Below are positions 35,878-47,411 of a DNA stretch of 49,871 bases, piece after piece. Both the position numbers and the translations under genes were made by a program. The notes below the pieces were generated by a model. It saw nothing but the letters and a program-made list of their open reading frames with translations, was not told the origin of the DNA and did not search any database. Source of the stretch: an uncultured Alphaproteobacteria bacterium (GTDB taxonomy: Bacteria; Pseudomonadota; Alphaproteobacteria; Rhodobacterales; Rhodobacteraceae); assembly GCA_902599445.1 (NCBI GenBank), contig CACKFK010000012.1, positions 1-49,871 on the forward strand. The letters are read 5' to 3'. The stretch's first letter is position 1; each line of letters starts with the position of its first letter.

Positions 35878-36732
35878 TTAATTACTGTTGCAAACAAGCA
35901 TAGATTTAATTGTTTCCAAGTCTTTTCCAGATTCCCTAAAGTTTAAGATACTTTCAGATCCTTTGCTCTTAGACAACTTATGACCATGGCCATCTGTGAT
36001 TAAAGGGTGGTGCACATATTTAGGGGTATTAAAATCTAATAGCTTTTGTAAAAGTATGTGCATGGGTGTTATATAAAATAAATCATTTCCCCGGGACACA
36101 TGTGTGATTTTTTGGCAGGCGTCGTCTACTGTAACAGAAAGATGGTAGGATGTGTTAATATCTCTTCTAGCTATTATGAAGTCACCGTAATTTTTTGCCA
36201 GCGAATCTAGAGAAACAACTTGAGTGCCGCTCTCACCATTTGGGCCAGTACCTTCCTCACAAAAATTTAAGGTATTTTTTTTTAGATAAGCTATCGATTT
36301 CACAATGTTAAGTCTAATGTTTTGGTTATCAAGAGATAGGTTCTTTTCTCGGCAGGTTCCTGGGTATACTGTTGTGTTAGAGTTCTTTCTGGGCGTATTA
36401 GGTGCTGAGAGAGCTCTTTTTATATCTGACCTTGTACAGTCGCAACCATATGTTAGACCTTTTTTTGCAAGCTTTTTCAGATAATATGAGTAACATGATA
36501 ACCTATCAGATTGCCTTATTGGAGTATCATTCCAATGAATACCCAGCCATTTTAGGTCTCTATATATTTGTTTTTCAAAATCAGAGGTGCATCTGGTCTT
36601 ATCTATGTCTTCTATTCTCAGGAGTAAGGAACCAGAATTATTTTCAACGAGATTTTGCGTCAAAAATGCAGAATAAGCATGCCCGAGGTGTAATAGTCCA
36701 GTGGGGGAGGGTGCAAATCTTGAAATAAGCAT
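35878..36732 (-). CDS. gluQ: Glutamyl-Q tRNA(Asp) synthetase GluQ
   Basis: A 284-residue protein corresponding to the catalytic half of a glutamyl-tRNA synthetase without an anticodon-binding domain. The class I motifs are HLGHAYSAF near residue 16 and KLSKSKGSE near 257. RFAPSPTGLLHLG opens the protein, and LLRIEDIDKTRC follows. It attaches glutamate to queuosine at position 34 of tRNA-Asp. The ATG overlaps the trmFO stop (TAATG), so the two are coupled. Confidence 0.93.
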   Translation of the reverse strand: MLISRFAPSPTGLLHLGHAYSAFLTQNLVENNSGSLLLRIEDIDKTRCTSDFEKQIYRDLKWLGIHWNDTPIRQSDRLSCYSYYLKKLAKKGLTYGCDCTRSDIKRALSAPNTPRKNSNTTVYPGTCREKNLSLDNQNIRLNIVKSIAYLKKNTLNFCEEGTGPNGESGTQVVSLDSLAKNYGDFIIARRDINTSYHLSVTVDDACQKITHVSRGNDLFYITPMHILLQKLLDFNTPKYVHHPLITDGHGHKLSKSKGSESILNFRESGKDLETIKSMLVCNSN

Positions 36733-38126
36733 TATACTGACATTTTTATTCCGATTGATTTGAAATTGAATCTCGGATTAAACCATTCATTCCAGTCCTT
36801 TTTTGCTCTATTAGTTAAAGCCATTTTTCGATCGTCCTTTTTGAGCTTCTGGTTTCCAACTGGAGCAATATCTTCAAACAATCCAAAGTTTATATTCATG
36901 GGTTGAAACAAAACCTTTTTATTCTTAAAAAGTAAATAGTTATGAAGACTTCCTAGGGCTGTGGTAAGTGGTGGAGAGGAGTGGGATCTTCCTGCAATTT
37001 TCTCAGAAATAAAAAGGGCCACCAAAAGGCCTATTGCGGTGCTCTCCACATAGCCTTCCACGCCCGTTATTTGACCAGCAAAGTAAACAAGAGGATGTTC
37101 TTTGAGGCTCAAATCAGGTTGCAAGATTTCAGGTGAATTAATGAAGGTATTTCGATGTATGCCTCCCAATCGAGCAAATTTAACTTGTTGCAAACCTGGT
37201 ATCTTTTGAAATATTTCTATTTGTGCAGAGTGCTTCATTTTAGTTTGAAATCCAACCATGTTATATAGAGTTTGGGCTTTATTGTCAGGTCTTAACTGAA
37301 CCACTGCATGTGGGCGACTATACTGGGCATGGGGATTTCTTAAACCGACAGGCTTCATTGGGCCAAATCTTAAAGTCTCACTCCCTCTTTCTGCCATAAT
37401 TTCGATCGGTAGACAGGCCTGGAAGTATGGAGTTTCTTTTTCCCATTCTTTGAATTCTATTTTCGGTGCACTAATTAAGGCGGCTACAAAGTCTTCGTAC
37501 TCTTCTTCAGTCATAGGACAGTTCAAATAAGCTGTTTTTTCTAGACTATTTTCCCCTTTATCATATCGAGATTGGAACCATGCCTTAGTCATATCAACGT
37601 CTTCTAAATAAATGATAGGTGCGATAGCATCAAAGAAGGCCAAATTTTCAGATTTAGTGATAGCCTTAAGTTTGTGTGCCAAGGCGTCTGAAGTAAGCGG
37701 TCCAGTAGCTATAATGGTAGTTCCATTCTCTGGTGAAAGATCACAAACTTCCCCATGAGAAACTTCTATTAGAGGATGACTGTAAATTTTTTTAGTAATT
37801 TTATCAGAAAATTCTGTTCGATCGATGGCTAGCGCACCACCGGCAGGAACGGAATTGTTGTCGGCTGTTTGCATAATTAAACTTTGCGCAGATCTCAACT
37901 CCCATTTTAGTTGACCCACAGCATTTTTTTCGTCATCATTTGATCTAAAAGAGTTTGAGCAAACCAATTCACAAAATTTTTCTGTTTTATGCACTGCAGT
38001 TGGTTTCTCTGGCCTCATTTCACATAATGTTACCTTAAAACCTCTGTTAGCTAATTGCCACGCAGCTTCACAACCGGCTAGCCCTGCACCAACAATTTTA
38101 ATTGTAGAATTATTCATAGGTAACAT
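36732..38126 (-). CDS. trmFO: Methylenetetrahydrofolate--tRNA-(uracil-5-)-methyltransferase TrmFO
   Basis: A 464-residue FAD protein that makes 5-methyluridine 54 in tRNA using methylenetetrahydrofolate. The FAD-binding GAGLAGCEAAWQLANRG is near residue 12, CEMRPEKPTAVHKT near 35, and CSNSFRSND near 55 contains a conserved cysteine. Later blocks include RPHAVVQLRPDN and YFAGQITGVEGYVESTAIG. The ATG at 38126 has an alternative three codons later. It lies 28 bases after gyrA on the same strand and overlaps gluQ, pairing two tRNA modification genes. Confidence 0.95.
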   Translation of the reverse strand: MLPMNNSTIKIVGAGLAGCEAAWQLANRGFKVTLCEMRPEKPTAVHKTEKFCELVCSNSFRSNDDEKNAVGQLKWELRSAQSLIMQTADNNSVPAGGALAIDRTEFSDKITKKIYSHPLIEVSHGEVCDLSPENGTTIIATGPLTSDALAHKLKAITKSENLAFFDAIAPIIYLEDVDMTKAWFQSRYDKGENSLEKTAYLNCPMTEEEYEDFVAALISAPKIEFKEWEKETPYFQACLPIEIMAERGSETLRFGPMKPVGLRNPHAQYSRPHAVVQLRPDNKAQTLYNMVGFQTKMKHSAQIEIFQKIPGLQQVKFARLGGIHRNTFINSPEILQPDLSLKEHPLVYFAGQITGVEGYVESTAIGLLVALFISEKIAGRSHSSPPLTTALGSLHNYLLFKNKKVLFQPMNINFGLFEDIAPVGNQKLKKDDRKMALTNRAKKDWNEWFNPRFNFKSIGIKMSV

Positions 38127-38154
38127 GTGGTGTTGTCAGAAAAATTTAATAACT

Positions 38155-40848
38155 TTAGGCAGGCGGAGGGTCTTCATCGTTTTTTTCTGCGATCCATGCA
38201 ACTGATACAACCTTCTCATCTTCTGATGTATTAAAAACTTTCACGCCAGAGGCCGTTCTAGACTGTCTAGATATTCCAGTTACAGGGCATCTTATTGCTT
38301 GACCAGCGGAAGTAACAAGCATTATTTGATCATCCTCTTCAACTGGAAAGGAAGCTACAATGGTATCATCTCTTCTAAGTAAATTAGCTGCAGTAATTCC
38401 TTGTCCACCCCTTCCCGAAACTCTAAATTCATGGGCTGAAGATCTTTTGCCATACCCGGAAGCAGTTAAGGTTAGAATCCATTCTTCTGCAGCTGACAAT
38501 TCAGTGTAACGTTCTTTTGAAATAGTGACCAAATTATCATTGCTACCCTCCTCAACAGAAATCTCACCAGTGATCGCTCTTCTCATCTTGAAATAAGCTG
38601 ATCGTTCCTCTGACAATACATTTACATGCCTAATTATGGCCATTGAGACAACAAAATCATTTCTAGCTAACCGAATACCTCTCACTCCCGTTGAATCCCT
38701 TCCTTTAAACACTCTTACGTCCGTAACAGCGAACCTTATGGCCTTGCCTAAAGAAGTAGTAAGAAGGACGTCATCCAATTCCGAACAAATTTTAACATCG
38801 ACCAAATTTGTTTCTTTTGGCAATTTCATAGCAATCTTTCCATTAGATTGTACCTTTGTAAAATCAGAAAGAGCATTGCGTCTCACGCTACCAGTTGAAG
38901 TAGAGAAGAAAATTTGTAGATTATCCCAAGTTTCTTCGTCTGCCTCCACTGGCATTATGGCAGCGACAGATTTTCCAGTAGTTATAGGTAGAATATTGAT
39001 TATTGCTTTACCTCGAGAGTTTCTTCCTCCAATAGGCAATTTCCAAGTTTTTATTTTGTAGACAATCCCATCAGTAGAGAAAAACAGAAGGGGAGTATGT
39101 GTGTTTGCCACAAACAAGTTCGTGACGACATCTTCCTCCTTTGGATTCATGCCTAGCGAACCTTTCCCCCCACGCTTTTGTTCTCGATATTCTGATAAGG
39201 CTGTTCTTTTGATATATCCCCCAGCAGTAACAGTAACAACCATTTCTTCCTTTTCAATTAGATCTTCGTCCTCAGTATCCCCTTCAAATGGTACTATTTG
39301 GGATCTGCGCTCGATTGCATAATTTTTAACCAAATCATCAAGCTCTTCCACTACAATATCTAGTATATTGTTTCTCGAATCTAAGATATCTAAATACCTT
39401 TTAATGTTTTTAGAAAGCTCAGTAAGCTCCTCTGAAACTTCTTTAATACCAAGTGCAGTGAGACGTTGTAGTCTTAAATCCAGGATCGCCTTGACCTGGT
39501 TTTCAGTAAGGTTGTAAGTTCCGTCTTTATTTGGTTTGTGGGAAGGGTCATCAATGAGTTCTATATAATGAAGGATATCATTTGACGGCCACCTCTGTTC
39601 CATTAGTCTCTTTCTTGCTTCTGTTCCATCGGCAGAGTTTCTAATCAGATTTACAACATCATCAATATTAGAAACTGCTACTGCAAGTCCACATAATAAG
39701 TGGCTCCTATCTCTGGTTTTTCTTAGATCATAGGCCGTTCTTTTTGTGACGATTTCTACTCGGAACTCTATGAACTCTTCAAGGTACATTTTCAAATTAA
39801 GCTGTTCTGGCTTGCCTTTATTGAGTGCAAGCAAGTTGCAACCAAAACTAGTTTGTAGTGGAGTGAAACGGAATAATTGGTTAAGTACAACCTCTGCAGT
39901 CGCATCTCTTTTTAACTCAATAACAACACGTATTCCAAACCTATCAGATTCATCTTGAATATGTGAAATCCCTTCTACTTTTTTATTTTTTGCCAGATCT
40001 GCGATTTTTTCTATTAAGTTAGCTTTATTAACTTGATAGGGTAATTCTGTTACTATTATAGCTGATCGATCTTTACGGATTGCCTCTACTTCTGTCTTAG
40101 CTCTAATCAAGATAGAACCGCGGCCTTCCGAATATGCCCGACGTGCACCGCTGTATCCTAGAATTAAGCCACCTGTAGGAAAATCTGGACCTGGAACTAG
40201 ATCTAATAAATCTTCCAAACTAGTTTGTGGCTCCAGGATAAGCTTTTTGGTCGCACGGATAAGTTCTCCTAAATTATGGGGAGGAATATTTGTTGCCATT
40301 CCTACGGCTATGCCAGCAGCCCCGTTTAAGAAGAGGTTGGGTAACCTAGCAGGTAAAACAGAGGGTTCAAGATCTTTCCCATCGTAGTTATCTTGAAAAT
40401 CAACAGTTTCCTTCTCAATGTCGGCAAGGATGCCTTGAGTGATCTTAGCTAACCTCACTTCAGTGTAGCGCATGGCTGCCGCTGAATCACCATCAATTGA
40501 TCCGAAATTACCCTGCCCATCGATTAATAGGGCAGACATAGAGAAATCTTGAGCCATTCTTACTAAAGCATCATAAATAGCACTGTCGCCATGGGGATGA
40601 TATTTACCCATCACGTCTCCTACTGGACGTGCTGATTTTCGGTATGGCTTGTCGGGAGTATTTCCAGTTTCATGCATTGCATAGAGAATTCTTCTATGAA
40701 CTGGTTTCAATCCATCCCTAAGATCTGGAATTGCTCGGCTAACAATCACACTCATGGCATAATCTAGATAAGATGTTTTCATCTCATCTTGAATTTGGAT
40801 AGTCTCTATTGAGCTGTTTCCTGATATTTGGTCGGAATCATCTTCCAT
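38155..40848 (-). CDS. gyrA: DNA gyrase subunit A
   Basis: An 897-residue type IIA topoisomerase subunit. The catalytic tyrosine is in [10 protein letters not shown] near residue 129. The quinolone-region motif [17 protein letters not shown] lies near 85 and carries Ser/Asp-type residues of a normal sensitive form. The GyrA box reads QKRGGKGS near 565, where QRRGGKG is usual, so one Arg is Lys. The C-terminal beta-propeller completes the protein and wraps DNA. It introduces negative supercoils with GyrB, which is not in the window. ssb lies upstream on the same strand with 109 bases between. Confidence 0.97.
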   Translation of the reverse strand: MEDDSDQISGNSSIETIQIQDEMKTSYLDYAMSVIVSRAIPDLRDGLKPVHRRILYAMHETGNTPDKPYRKSARPVGDVMGKYHPHGDSAIYDALVRMAQDFSMSALLIDGQGNFGSIDGDSAAAMRYTEVRLAKITQGILADIEKETVDFQDNYDGKDLEPSVLPARLPNLFLNGAAGIAVGMATNIPPHNLGELIRATKKLILEPQTSLEDLLDLVPGPDFPTGGLILGYSGARRAYSEGRGSILIRAKTEVEAIRKDRSAIIVTELPYQVNKANLIEKIADLAKNKKVEGISHIQDESDRFGIRVVIELKRDATAEVVLNQLFRFTPLQTSFGCNLLALNKGKPEQLNLKMYLEEFIEFRVEIVTKRTAYDLRKTRDRSHLLCGLAVAVSNIDDVVNLIRNSADGTEARKRLMEQRWPSNDILHYIELIDDPSHKPNKDGTYNLTENQVKAILDLRLQRLTALGIKEVSEELTELSKNIKRYLDILDSRNNILDIVVEELDDLVKNYAIERRSQIVPFEGDTEDEDLIEKEEMVVTVTAGGYIKRTALSEYREQKRGGKGSLGMNPKEEDVVTNLFVANTHTPLLFFSTDGIVYKIKTWKLPIGGRNSRGKAIINILPITTGKSVAAIMPVEADEETWDNLQIFFSTSTGSVRRNALSDFTKVQSNGKIAMKLPKETNLVDVKICSELDDVLLTTSLGKAIRFAVTDVRVFKGRDSTGVRGIRLARNDFVVSMAIIRHVNVLSEERSAYFKMRRAITGEISVEEGSNDNLVTISKERYTELSAAEEWILTLTASGYGKRSSAHEFRVSGRGGQGITAANLLRRDDTIVASFPVEEDDQIMLVTSAGQAIRCPVTGISRQSRTASGVKVFNTSEDEKVVSVAWIAEKNDEDPPPA

Positions 40849-40957
40849 GGTGACCCCTTTTCTTAGATCTTATCGCTATGTTGCTGTTAAAACTTGTATA
40901 ATGCAGACGTTATAACATTTAATGATCGAATGATAGTTCAAAAGCCTCAAGCGCAGT

Positions 40958-41425
40958 TTAAAACGGTATTTCATCATCAAAATCATCGACTGCAAAACTA
41001 GGGATACTTTCAGGGGTAGAAGATTTGTCAAGCATTTGTGATTCTTCTGCTTGATATGCAGTTCCTGTTTCAGGTTTGTTATCTAGTAATGTGATTTCAC
41101 CGCGGTATGGTCGTAACACTACTTCGGTACTGTATCGGTCTGCGCCAGAATTGTCCTGCCACTTTCTCGTTTCGAGTTGACCTTCGATATAGAGCTTAGA
41201 CCCTTTCTTGAGAAATCTTTCTGCAATATTCACTAATGGTTCAGAAAAAATTGCTATATTATGCCATTGGGTTCTTTCTTGCTTTTCTCCGGAATTTCTA
41301 TCTCTCCAAGTTTCAGACGTGGCTACCGGAAAGTTGCAGACCTTTCCCCCGTTTGGGAAGGTTCTAATTTCTGGATCTTTACCAAGGTTTCCCACAATTA
41401 TTACTTTGTTAACACTTCCGGCCAT
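40958..41425 (-). CDS. ssb: Single-stranded DNA-binding protein Ssb
   Basis: A 155-residue OB-fold protein beginning MAGSVNKVIIVGNLGKDPE. The start is set at 41425 because GGAGGT lies at correct distance before that ATG; an ATG four codons upstream at 41437 contains this ribosome-binding site in its own codons and is unlikely. The core ends near residue 105, followed by an unstructured linker and the acidic tip DDFDDEIPF that recruits repair and replication proteins. It is divergent from uvrA, the conserved ssb-uvrA pairing. No LexA-type box is present in the shared region. Confidence 0.97.
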   Translation of the reverse strand: MAGSVNKVIIVGNLGKDPEIRTFPNGGKVCNFPVATSETWRDRNSGEKQERTQWHNIAIFSEPLVNIAERFLKKGSKLYIEGQLETRKWQDNSGADRYSTEVVLRPYRGEITLLDNKPETGTAYQAEESQMLDKSSTPESIPSFAVDDFDDEIPF

Positions 41426-41585
41426 ATTTACCTCCATAAAACCAATATTGAAGTAAGATATGTTTTTTTTTCAATTATTTAAACCTAAATTTTCACGCCA
41501 GACATTTACTATTTCAAAATCATGAATAAGTAGTTAAAACACAGACTTCTTGGTACCAAAATTGGATAATGGATGGGCTACCCAA

Positions 41586-44444
41586 ATGGTGGAGAAAAAT
41601 GAGATTAAGGTAATAGGAGCCAGAGAGCATAACCTAAAATCCATTGATATAACTATCCCACGGAATCGGTTTGTCGTAATTACCGGCTTATCTGGGTCAG
41701 GAAAATCAAGTCTTGCTTTTGATACTATTTATGCCGAGGGACAACGGAGGTATGTAGAAAGTCTTAGCGCATATGCAAGACAATTCTTAGATGTCATGCA
41801 TAAACCGGATGTCGATAACATTTCTGGTCTTTCGCCAGCCATTTCCATAGAACAAAAAACCACAAGTAAAAACCCTAGATCAACGGTTGGAACAGTAACG
41901 GAAATTTATGATTATCTAAGGCTACTTTTTGCTAGAGTAGGTACTCCTTTTAGCCCAGCAACTGGTTTACCAATTAAAGCACAACAACCGTCTGATATGG
42001 TTGACCAGATAATGGAATTGAAAGAAAATACAAAGATTTACCTTCTTGCCCCTATTGTGCGGGATAGAAAAGGAGAATATAAGAAAGAACTCTCAGAACT
42101 ACAAAAAAAGGGGTTTCAACGAATTAAAGTTGATGGGAGGTTTTATGAATTTGAAGATGCACCTGTTTTAGAGAAGAACTTCCGGCACAGTATCGATGTT
42201 GTTGTCGATAGGCTTGTAATTAAACCAGGGATTGAAAGTAGGTTAGTTGATAGCCTTCGAACTACACTCGATCTGGCAGAAGGGATAGCCGTCATAGAAC
42301 TCATTTCAGAGAACAATAAGGAAAATGAAAGGTTGGTCTTTTCAGAAAATTTTGCTTGTCCTGTATCAGGTTTCACGATTGCAGAAATAGAACCACGGCT
42401 GTTCTCCTTTAATGCACCTACTGGTGCTTGCAAAAAGTGTGACGGATTAGGTGTAGAATCTTTTTTTGATGAAAAGCTAATTGTTCCTAATATAGGCTTA
42501 AGTTTGTCTGAGGGAGCTTTATTGCCCTGGCACAAAAAGAAGTCTCCATATATTGATCAAACACTAATTTCTCTGGCTTCTATTTATGATTTTTCATTAA
42601 ACACTCCTTGGAAAGACTTAAAGCATGACGTTAGAAACTTATTTCTAAATGGCTCAAATGGGCGAAAAATCCATTTTAAATATAATGAAGGTGGCAGTGT
42701 TTATGAGGTCCATCGGTCTTTTGAAGGCGTTATCCCAAATCTTGAAAGGAGGTATCGAGAGGCTGGAAGTAGCTGGGTTAGAGAAGAGTTTGACCGATAT
42801 CGAAACGATCGACAGTGTGAAGAGTGCAAAGGATTTAGATTAAATGCTGAAGCGCTAGCAGTGAGGGTAGCAAACATAAATATAGGGGAAATGGGTCGTT
42901 TATCTGTCAAGGAAATGCTCTTGAGGTTTGAAAAAATTCTTGAAACCCTTAGTAAGCAGAACAAAAAAGTAGGAGAAACAATTATCAAAGAAATTAGAGA
43001 AAGATTAAATTTTTTGAAGGATGTAGGTTTAGGCTATCTTACTTTGAATAGAACTTCTGGAACATTGTCTGGTGGAGAAAGTCAAAGAATTAGATTGGCC
43101 AGCCAGATTGGCTCAGGCCTTACGGGGGTTCTGTATGTGCTTGATGAACCTTCTATAGGGCTACATCAGAGAGATAACGCTAGATTATTGACAACTTTGA
43201 AGAACCTTAGGGATCAAGGAAATACTATAATCGTTGTGGAACATGATCAAGAAGCTATGCTGGAGGCTGACCATTTAATAGATATTGGTCCCGGGGCTGG
43301 TGTTAATGGAGGTCAGGTTGTCGCAGCTGGAACTCCTGATGAAATTAAAACCTCTAAGGAATCTATAACAGGAAAATATTTGTCCGGTGTATTGAAGATT
43401 GATATTCCCTTGGCTAGAAGAAAAGGTAACGGACTATTCATTGAAGTCCTTGGTGCTAAAGGTAACAATTTGAAAGGAATTGATATTCGTTTCCCGTTGG
43501 GTGTTTTCACTTGTGTAACAGGGGTTTCTGGGGGAGGGAAGTCAACTTTAGTTATCGAAACATTATTTAAGTCTGTATCTTTAAACCTGAATTCTTCTCG
43601 AGTAACTCCAGCCGAACACAAAGAGATAAGAGGCATAGAGTTTTTAGACAAAGTTATCGATATTGATCAATCCCCCATAGGTAGAACACCAAGGTCAAAT
43701 CCTGCTACCTATACAGGAGCTTTTGCCCCAATCAGAGAATGGTTTGCTGGATTACCGGAGGCTCGAGCTCGGGGCTACAATGCTGGTCGGTTTTCTTTTA
43801 ATGTCAAAGGAGGACGGTGTGAGGCTTGCAAAGGTGATGGGTTAATCAAGATCGAAATGCACTTCTTGCCTGACGTATATGTGATGTGCGAGAGCTGCAA
43901 AGGAAATCGGTATAACAGGGAAACTTTGGAAATCAAATTTAAGGGCATGAGTATTTCAGATGTGTTAAGTCTTACGGTTCAAGAGGCCAGTGAACTTTTT
44001 TCGGCTGTACCAGCGATTAGAGAGAAAATGAAAACCCTTATTCATGTTGGCTTAGGTTATATTAAGGTAGGTCAGTCCGCCACAACCTTATCTGGAGGAG
44101 AAGCTCAAAGAGTAAAGCTTTCCAAAGAGTTATCTCGAAGGTCAACTGGTAAGACTTTATATATCCTTGACGAACCGACTACAGGACTGCATTTTGAAGA
44201 TATAAAAAATTTGCTTGCAGTCCTTCATAAATTGGTTGACCAAGGGAATTCAGTAATAGTTATAGAACACAATCTTGATGTTATAAAAACTGCTGATTTT
44301 ATTGTTGATATTGGTCCAGAAGGTGGAGATTCTGGTGGTCAAGTGATTGCTCAAGGTACCCCGGAGAATGTTTCAAAACAGAAGCAAAGCTTTACTGGGG
44401 AATTTCTGAATAGAATTTTGTTTGAAAATTCTATTTGTCACTGA
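41586..44444 (+). CDS. uvrA: Excinuclease ABC subunit A
   Basis: A 952-residue ABC-type damage sensor of nucleotide excision repair. Two ATPase sites are visible: Walker [10 protein letters not shown] near residue 34 with signature LSGGESQR and [12 protein letters not shown], and Walker [10 protein letters not shown] near 640 with [16 protein letters not shown] and [12 protein letters not shown]. Zinc-binding cysteine sets are seen in ACKKCDG and in CEACKGDG with CESCKGN. I choose the ATG at 41586 ([17 protein letters not shown]), where the family normally begins; a TTG at 41550 would add 12 residues without a ribosome-binding site. It diverges from ssb and is followed by coaD after 33 bases. 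Confidence 0.96.
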   Translation: MVEKNEIKVIGAREHNLKSIDITIPRNRFVVITGLSGSGKSSLAFDTIYAEGQRRYVESLSAYARQFLDVMHKPDVDNISGLSPAISIEQKTTSKNPRSTVGTVTEIYDYLRLLFARVGTPFSPATGLPIKAQQPSDMVDQIMELKENTKIYLLAPIVRDRKGEYKKELSELQKKGFQRIKVDGRFYEFEDAPVLEKNFRHSIDVVVDRLVIKPGIESRLVDSLRTTLDLAEGIAVIELISENNKENERLVFSENFACPVSGFTIAEIEPRLFSFNAPTGACKKCDGLGVESFFDEKLIVPNIGLSLSEGALLPWHKKKSPYIDQTLISLASIYDFSLNTPWKDLKHDVRNLFLNGSNGRKIHFKYNEGGSVYEVHRSFEGVIPNLERRYREAGSSWVREEFDRYRNDRQCEECKGFRLNAEALAVRVANINIGEMGRLSVKEMLLRFEKILETLSKQNKKVGETIIKEIRERLNFLKDVGLGYLTLNRTSGTLSGGESQRIRLASQIGSGLTGVLYVLDEPSIGLHQRDNARLLTTLKNLRDQGNTIIVVEHDQEAMLEADHLIDIGPGAGVNGGQVVAAGTPDEIKTSKESITGKYLSGVLKIDIPLARRKGNGLFIEVLGAKGNNLKGIDIRFPLGVFTCVTGVSGGGKSTLVIETLFKSVSLNLNSSRVTPAEHKEIRGIEFLDKVIDIDQSPIGRTPRSNPATYTGAFAPIREWFAGLPEARARGYNAGRFSFNVKGGRCEACKGDGLIKIEMHFLPDVYVMCESCKGNRYNRETLEIKFKGMSISDVLSLTVQEASELFSAVPAIREKMKTLIHVGLGYIKVGQSATTLSGGEAQRVKLSKELSRRSTGKTLYILDEPTTGLHFEDIKNLLAVLHKLVDQGNSVIVIEHNLDVIKTADFIVDIGPEGGDSGGQVIAQGTPENVSKQKQSFTGEFLNRILFENSICH

Positions 44445-44477
44445 TACCGTTTGTCGCAAGTATGGATAGGAAGTTTA

Positions 44478-44981
44478 ATGCGAATAGGTCTATATCCAGG
44501 AACATTTGATCCTCTAACGCTCGGGCATGTTGATATAATTCGACGAGCTTCGAGCTTGGTAGACAAGCTTATCATTGGAGTGGCTATTAACAATGCCAAG
44601 TCACCAATGTTTAGTTTAGAAGAAAGGGTTCAAATGATTGATGAAGAAATTATTCCGATTGCTATAGAACGTGGAATTAAAATAATTACCCACCCTTTTG
44701 AAAATTTGTTAATAGATTGTGCAAAGGATGTTGATGCAAGTGTGATTGTCAGAGGTTTGCGAGCTGTATCAGATTTTGAGTATGAATTTCAAATGGTTGG
44801 AATGAATAGGGTGCTTTCGAGCGGAATCGAGACAGTCTTTCTTATGGCAGATAACAGTTATCAATCAATAGCTTCTAAATTGGTTAAAGAAATAGCCAGG
44901 CTTGGAGGGAAAACAGAAGAATTTGTACCTGAATCCGTGCAAAAAAGATTGCTATCTTTTTCACAACAGAAACCAGATTGA
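44478..44981 (+). CDS. coaD: Phosphopantetheine adenylyltransferase
   Basis: A 167-residue nucleotidyltransferase for the fourth step of coenzyme A synthesis. It begins MRIGLYPGTFDPLTLGHVDI, containing the TxGH nucleotide motif, and has VRGLRAVSDFEYEFQM near residue 88 and the ISS-like SYQSIASKLVKEIARLGG segment. The ATG at 44478 is supported by AGGA shortly upstream; a TTG at 44451 would add nine unlikely residues. It lies between uvrA and two cyclophilin genes, with which it is probably co-transcribed. Confidence 0.96.
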   Translation: MRIGLYPGTFDPLTLGHVDIIRRASSLVDKLIIGVAINNAKSPMFSLEERVQMIDEEIIPIAIERGIKIITHPFENLLIDCAKDVDASVIVRGLRAVSDFEYEFQMVGMNRVLSSGIETVFLMADNSYQSIASKLVKEIARLGGKTEEFVPESVQKRLLSFSQQKPD

Positions 44982-45014
44982 GTTAATCTAAAGAAAGTAA
45001 TAGAGGCAAATAAT

Positions 45015-45527
45015 ATGGCAAAAAAACTTCCGATAGGTCCTTCACTCTATTTGAAACTGCAAAACGGAACAGTTGTTTGCAGGTTGTTCAAAGAGATAGC
45101 TCCTAACCATATAGAGCGTATTACTGAATTGGTGCAAGCTGGCTTATATGACAGCGTTGTATTTCATAGAGTGATTGATGGTTTTATGGCTCAAACAGGT
45201 GACGTTTTATATGGTAATAAAGAGAAGAACTATGTACCAAGTCGTTGTGGAACAGGTGGTTCGGAACACCCCAATTTGAAACAAGAGTTTTCTGATATAC
45301 CTTTTGATAGGGGAGTTTTAGGTATGGCTAGATCTCAGGATCCTAATTCTGCTAACAGCCAATTTTTTATAATGTTACAGGAAGGCCATTTTCTTAACGG
45401 AAATTATACCGTACTTGGGAAAGTTACCAGAGGCATGAAATTTGTGGATGCTATAAAGAAAGGTGATGCAAATGACAATGGAACAGTGGAGAATCCCGAT
45501 AAAATAGTTTCTGCACGAGTAAAATAG
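45015..45527 (+). CDS. Cyclophilin-type peptidyl-prolyl isomerase (cytoplasmic)
   Basis: A 170-residue cyclophilin without a signal peptide. Active-site segments are VVFHRVIDGFMAQTGD near residue 51 and GMARSQDPNSANSQFFIML near 98. It speeds cis-trans isomerisation of prolyl bonds during folding. It opens with KKLPIGPSLYLKLQNG and is closely similar to the next gene across the whole domain, so the two are tandem paralogues: this one for the cytoplasm, the next for export. AGAGGC precedes the ATG. Confidence 0.94.
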   Translation: MAKKLPIGPSLYLKLQNGTVVCRLFKEIAPNHIERITELVQAGLYDSVVFHRVIDGFMAQTGDVLYGNKEKNYVPSRCGTGGSEHPNLKQEFSDIPFDRGVLGMARSQDPNSANSQFFIMLQEGHFLNGNYTVLGKVTRGMKFVDAIKKGDANDNGTVENPDKIVSARVK

Positions 45528-45553
45528 TTAATGAAAACTTCAGGAGATCTGCA

Positions 45554-46123
45554 ATGCGTTTAGTTTTAACAGGATTTTTATTTCTTATCTCCTCTATCTC
45601 AATTTCAGCAAAAGATTTCATGCGAATAGAAATTTCAGGGCAGGTAGAAGGAGTTGTAGAGATCGAACTTTTGTCGGATTTGGCCCCTAATCACGTCATT
45701 CAAATAAAGAAACTGGTGTCCGACAAAAATTATGACGGAGTTGCTTTTCATCGAGTGATTGAAGGTTTTATGGCACAGACTGGCGATGTAGTATTTGGAA
45801 ATGTCTTTAATGAATATCTACCAACAATGGTTGGAAGAGGAGGATCTCAATTGGATGATTTGAATGCTGAGTTTACATCTCAACCTTTTGATCGTGGAAT
45901 AGTGGGTATGGCACGCTCTCAAGACCCCAATTCTGCTAATAGCCAATTTTTTATCATGCTAGAAAACGGTCATTTTTTGAATGGAAAGTATACCGTATTT
46001 GGCAAAGTATCCTCTGGGATGGATATAATCGATGAAATTAAAAAGGGTGATCAGGCAAATAATGGGATGGTAGCGCAAGATCCTGATTTTATGAAAAAGA
46101 TTACTATTGTATCTCGAGATTAG
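45554..46123 (+). CDS. Cyclophilin-type peptidyl-prolyl isomerase (exported)
   Basis: A 189-residue cyclophilin with an N-terminal signal peptide (hydrophobic residues 3-18, probable cleavage after SISA near residue 19), so it should work in the periplasm. The catalytic segments VAFHRVIEGFMAQTGD and GMARSQDPNSANSQFFIML match the preceding cytoplasmic paralogue. CAGGAG precedes the ATG, and the gap to the first copy is 26 bases. It converges on tyrS with 13 bases between the stops. Confidence 0.94.
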   Translation: MRLVLTGFLFLISSISISAKDFMRIEISGQVEGVVEIELLSDLAPNHVIQIKKLVSDKNYDGVAFHRVIEGFMAQTGDVVFGNVFNEYLPTMVGRGGSQLDDLNAEFTSQPFDRGIVGMARSQDPNSANSQFFIMLENGHFLNGKYTVFGKVSSGMDIIDEIKKGDQANNGMVAQDPDFMKKITIVSRD

Positions 46124-46136
46124 AGTGATATTCTAA

Positions 46137-47402
46137 TCAATCATTATCAAGCTTGAGTAGTACATGCCTTTTCTTACCTGCAGAAAGCTTCACAGATTCT
46201 CTAAAGTGTTCTGGAGTTAATTTAAAAGTTGGAGAAGTAACTAACATGTCATTGTATCTAGCTCCATCTTCAGCAATCAGACGTTTAGCCTCTTTTCCAC
46301 TTGAGACCAGACCTGATTTAACAAGTAATTGTGTTATATTTATCGCTGGCTTTAGATCAGATAAGCTTATTGTTTGTGTTGGCAAATTTGAATCAATCTT
46401 ACCTTCTTCAAATACTTTAATTGCTGTAGCATTTGATGTCAGAGCGGCTTTCTTTCCGTGGCACAACTCAGTGATTTGATTAGCTAATAAGATCTTTGCA
46501 TCATTGATTTGATGGCCTTGCAATGCACCATAGTTATTACAAGCTTCATAGGGTAATTCTGTGTAGAGAAGCAGAAATTTCTTTACATCGCTATCAGCAG
46601 TATTTCTCCAGAACTGCCAAAATTCATATGGCGATAGTAGTGCTGAATTTAGCCACACTGCCTTTCCATGAGATTTACCCATCTTTTTCCCATCAGCCGT
46701 GGTTATAAGTGGCGATGTTAGACCAAAAGTATGAACGTCAGAAACTCGCCTAATCAAGTCTATGCCAGATACTATATTACCCCATTGATCAGATCCTCCA
46801 ATTTGAAGGCAACATCCAAAATTCCTATTTAACTCCAAAAAATCATAAGCCTGCAGTAGCATATAATTGAACTCTAAAAAGCTCAACGATTGTTCTCTAT
46901 CTAATCTCGTTTTTACGGCCTCAAAGGAAAGCATTCGATTAATAGAAAAATGCCTTCCAAAATCCCTTAAGAAGTCTAAATAATTTAGTTTTGTTAGCCA
47001 AGAGGCATTGTTTACCATTAAAGCAGGGTTGAATTCCTTTTTGTAATTGAGGTATTTATTGAAGACAGTTCTAAGCGATTTGATATTGGATCCTATCTCT
47101 TCTGTACTTATTAAAGGTCTCTCTTCTGATCTAAATGAAGGGTCTCCCACTCTTGTTGTTCCCCCTCCAATTAAGGTTATAGGCTGGCCTCCAAATTTCT
47201 GGAACCAACGCAACATCATTATATTAACTAAGTGTCCAACGTGTAGGGATCGTGCTGTTGCATCATAGCCTACATAGGCAATCATTTCTTTCTTATCGCA
47301 GCAAATTTTGTCTAGCCCATTAAGGTCCGTACAATCGTGAATAAAACCACGTTTGCTTAGTACTTGTAAGAAGTCTGATTGTAGTTTGTTATCTAGAGAC
47401 AT
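46137..47402 (-). CDS. tyrS: Tyrosine--tRNA ligase
   Basis: A 421-residue class I synthetase of the short TyrRS type. The HIGH-like motif is HVGHLVNIM near residue 56, the tyrosine/ATP site [14 protein letters not shown] near 202, and the KMSKS-like motif is [13 protein letters not shown] near 238. A C-terminal S4 RNA-binding domain is seen in [24 protein letters not shown] near 363. The hydrolase gene lies 9 bases upstream on the same strand, so they share a transcript. Confidence 0.96.
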   Translation of the reverse strand: MSLDNKLQSDFLQVLSKRGFIHDCTDLNGLDKICCDKKEMIAYVGYDATARSLHVGHLVNIMMLRWFQKFGGQPITLIGGGTTRVGDPSFRSEERPLISTEEIGSNIKSLRTVFNKYLNYKKEFNPALMVNNASWLTKLNYLDFLRDFGRHFSINRMLSFEAVKTRLDREQSLSFLEFNYMLLQAYDFLELNRNFGCCLQIGGSDQWGNIVSGIDLIRRVSDVHTFGLTSPLITTADGKKMGKSHGKAVWLNSALLSPYEFWQFWRNTADSDVKKFLLLYTELPYEACNNYGALQGHQINDAKILLANQITELCHGKKAALTSNATAIKVFEEGKIDSNLPTQTISLSDLKPAINITQLLVKSGLVSSGKEAKRLIAEDGARYNDMLVTSPTFKLTPEHFRESVKLSAGKKRHVLLKLDND

Positions 47403-47411
47403 TTGAATAGG

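Noticed and set aside
36402-36728. 108-codon plus-strand frame inside gluQ
   Set aside because: It is antisense to a well-supported gene with intact catalytic motifs and its product resembles nothing known.
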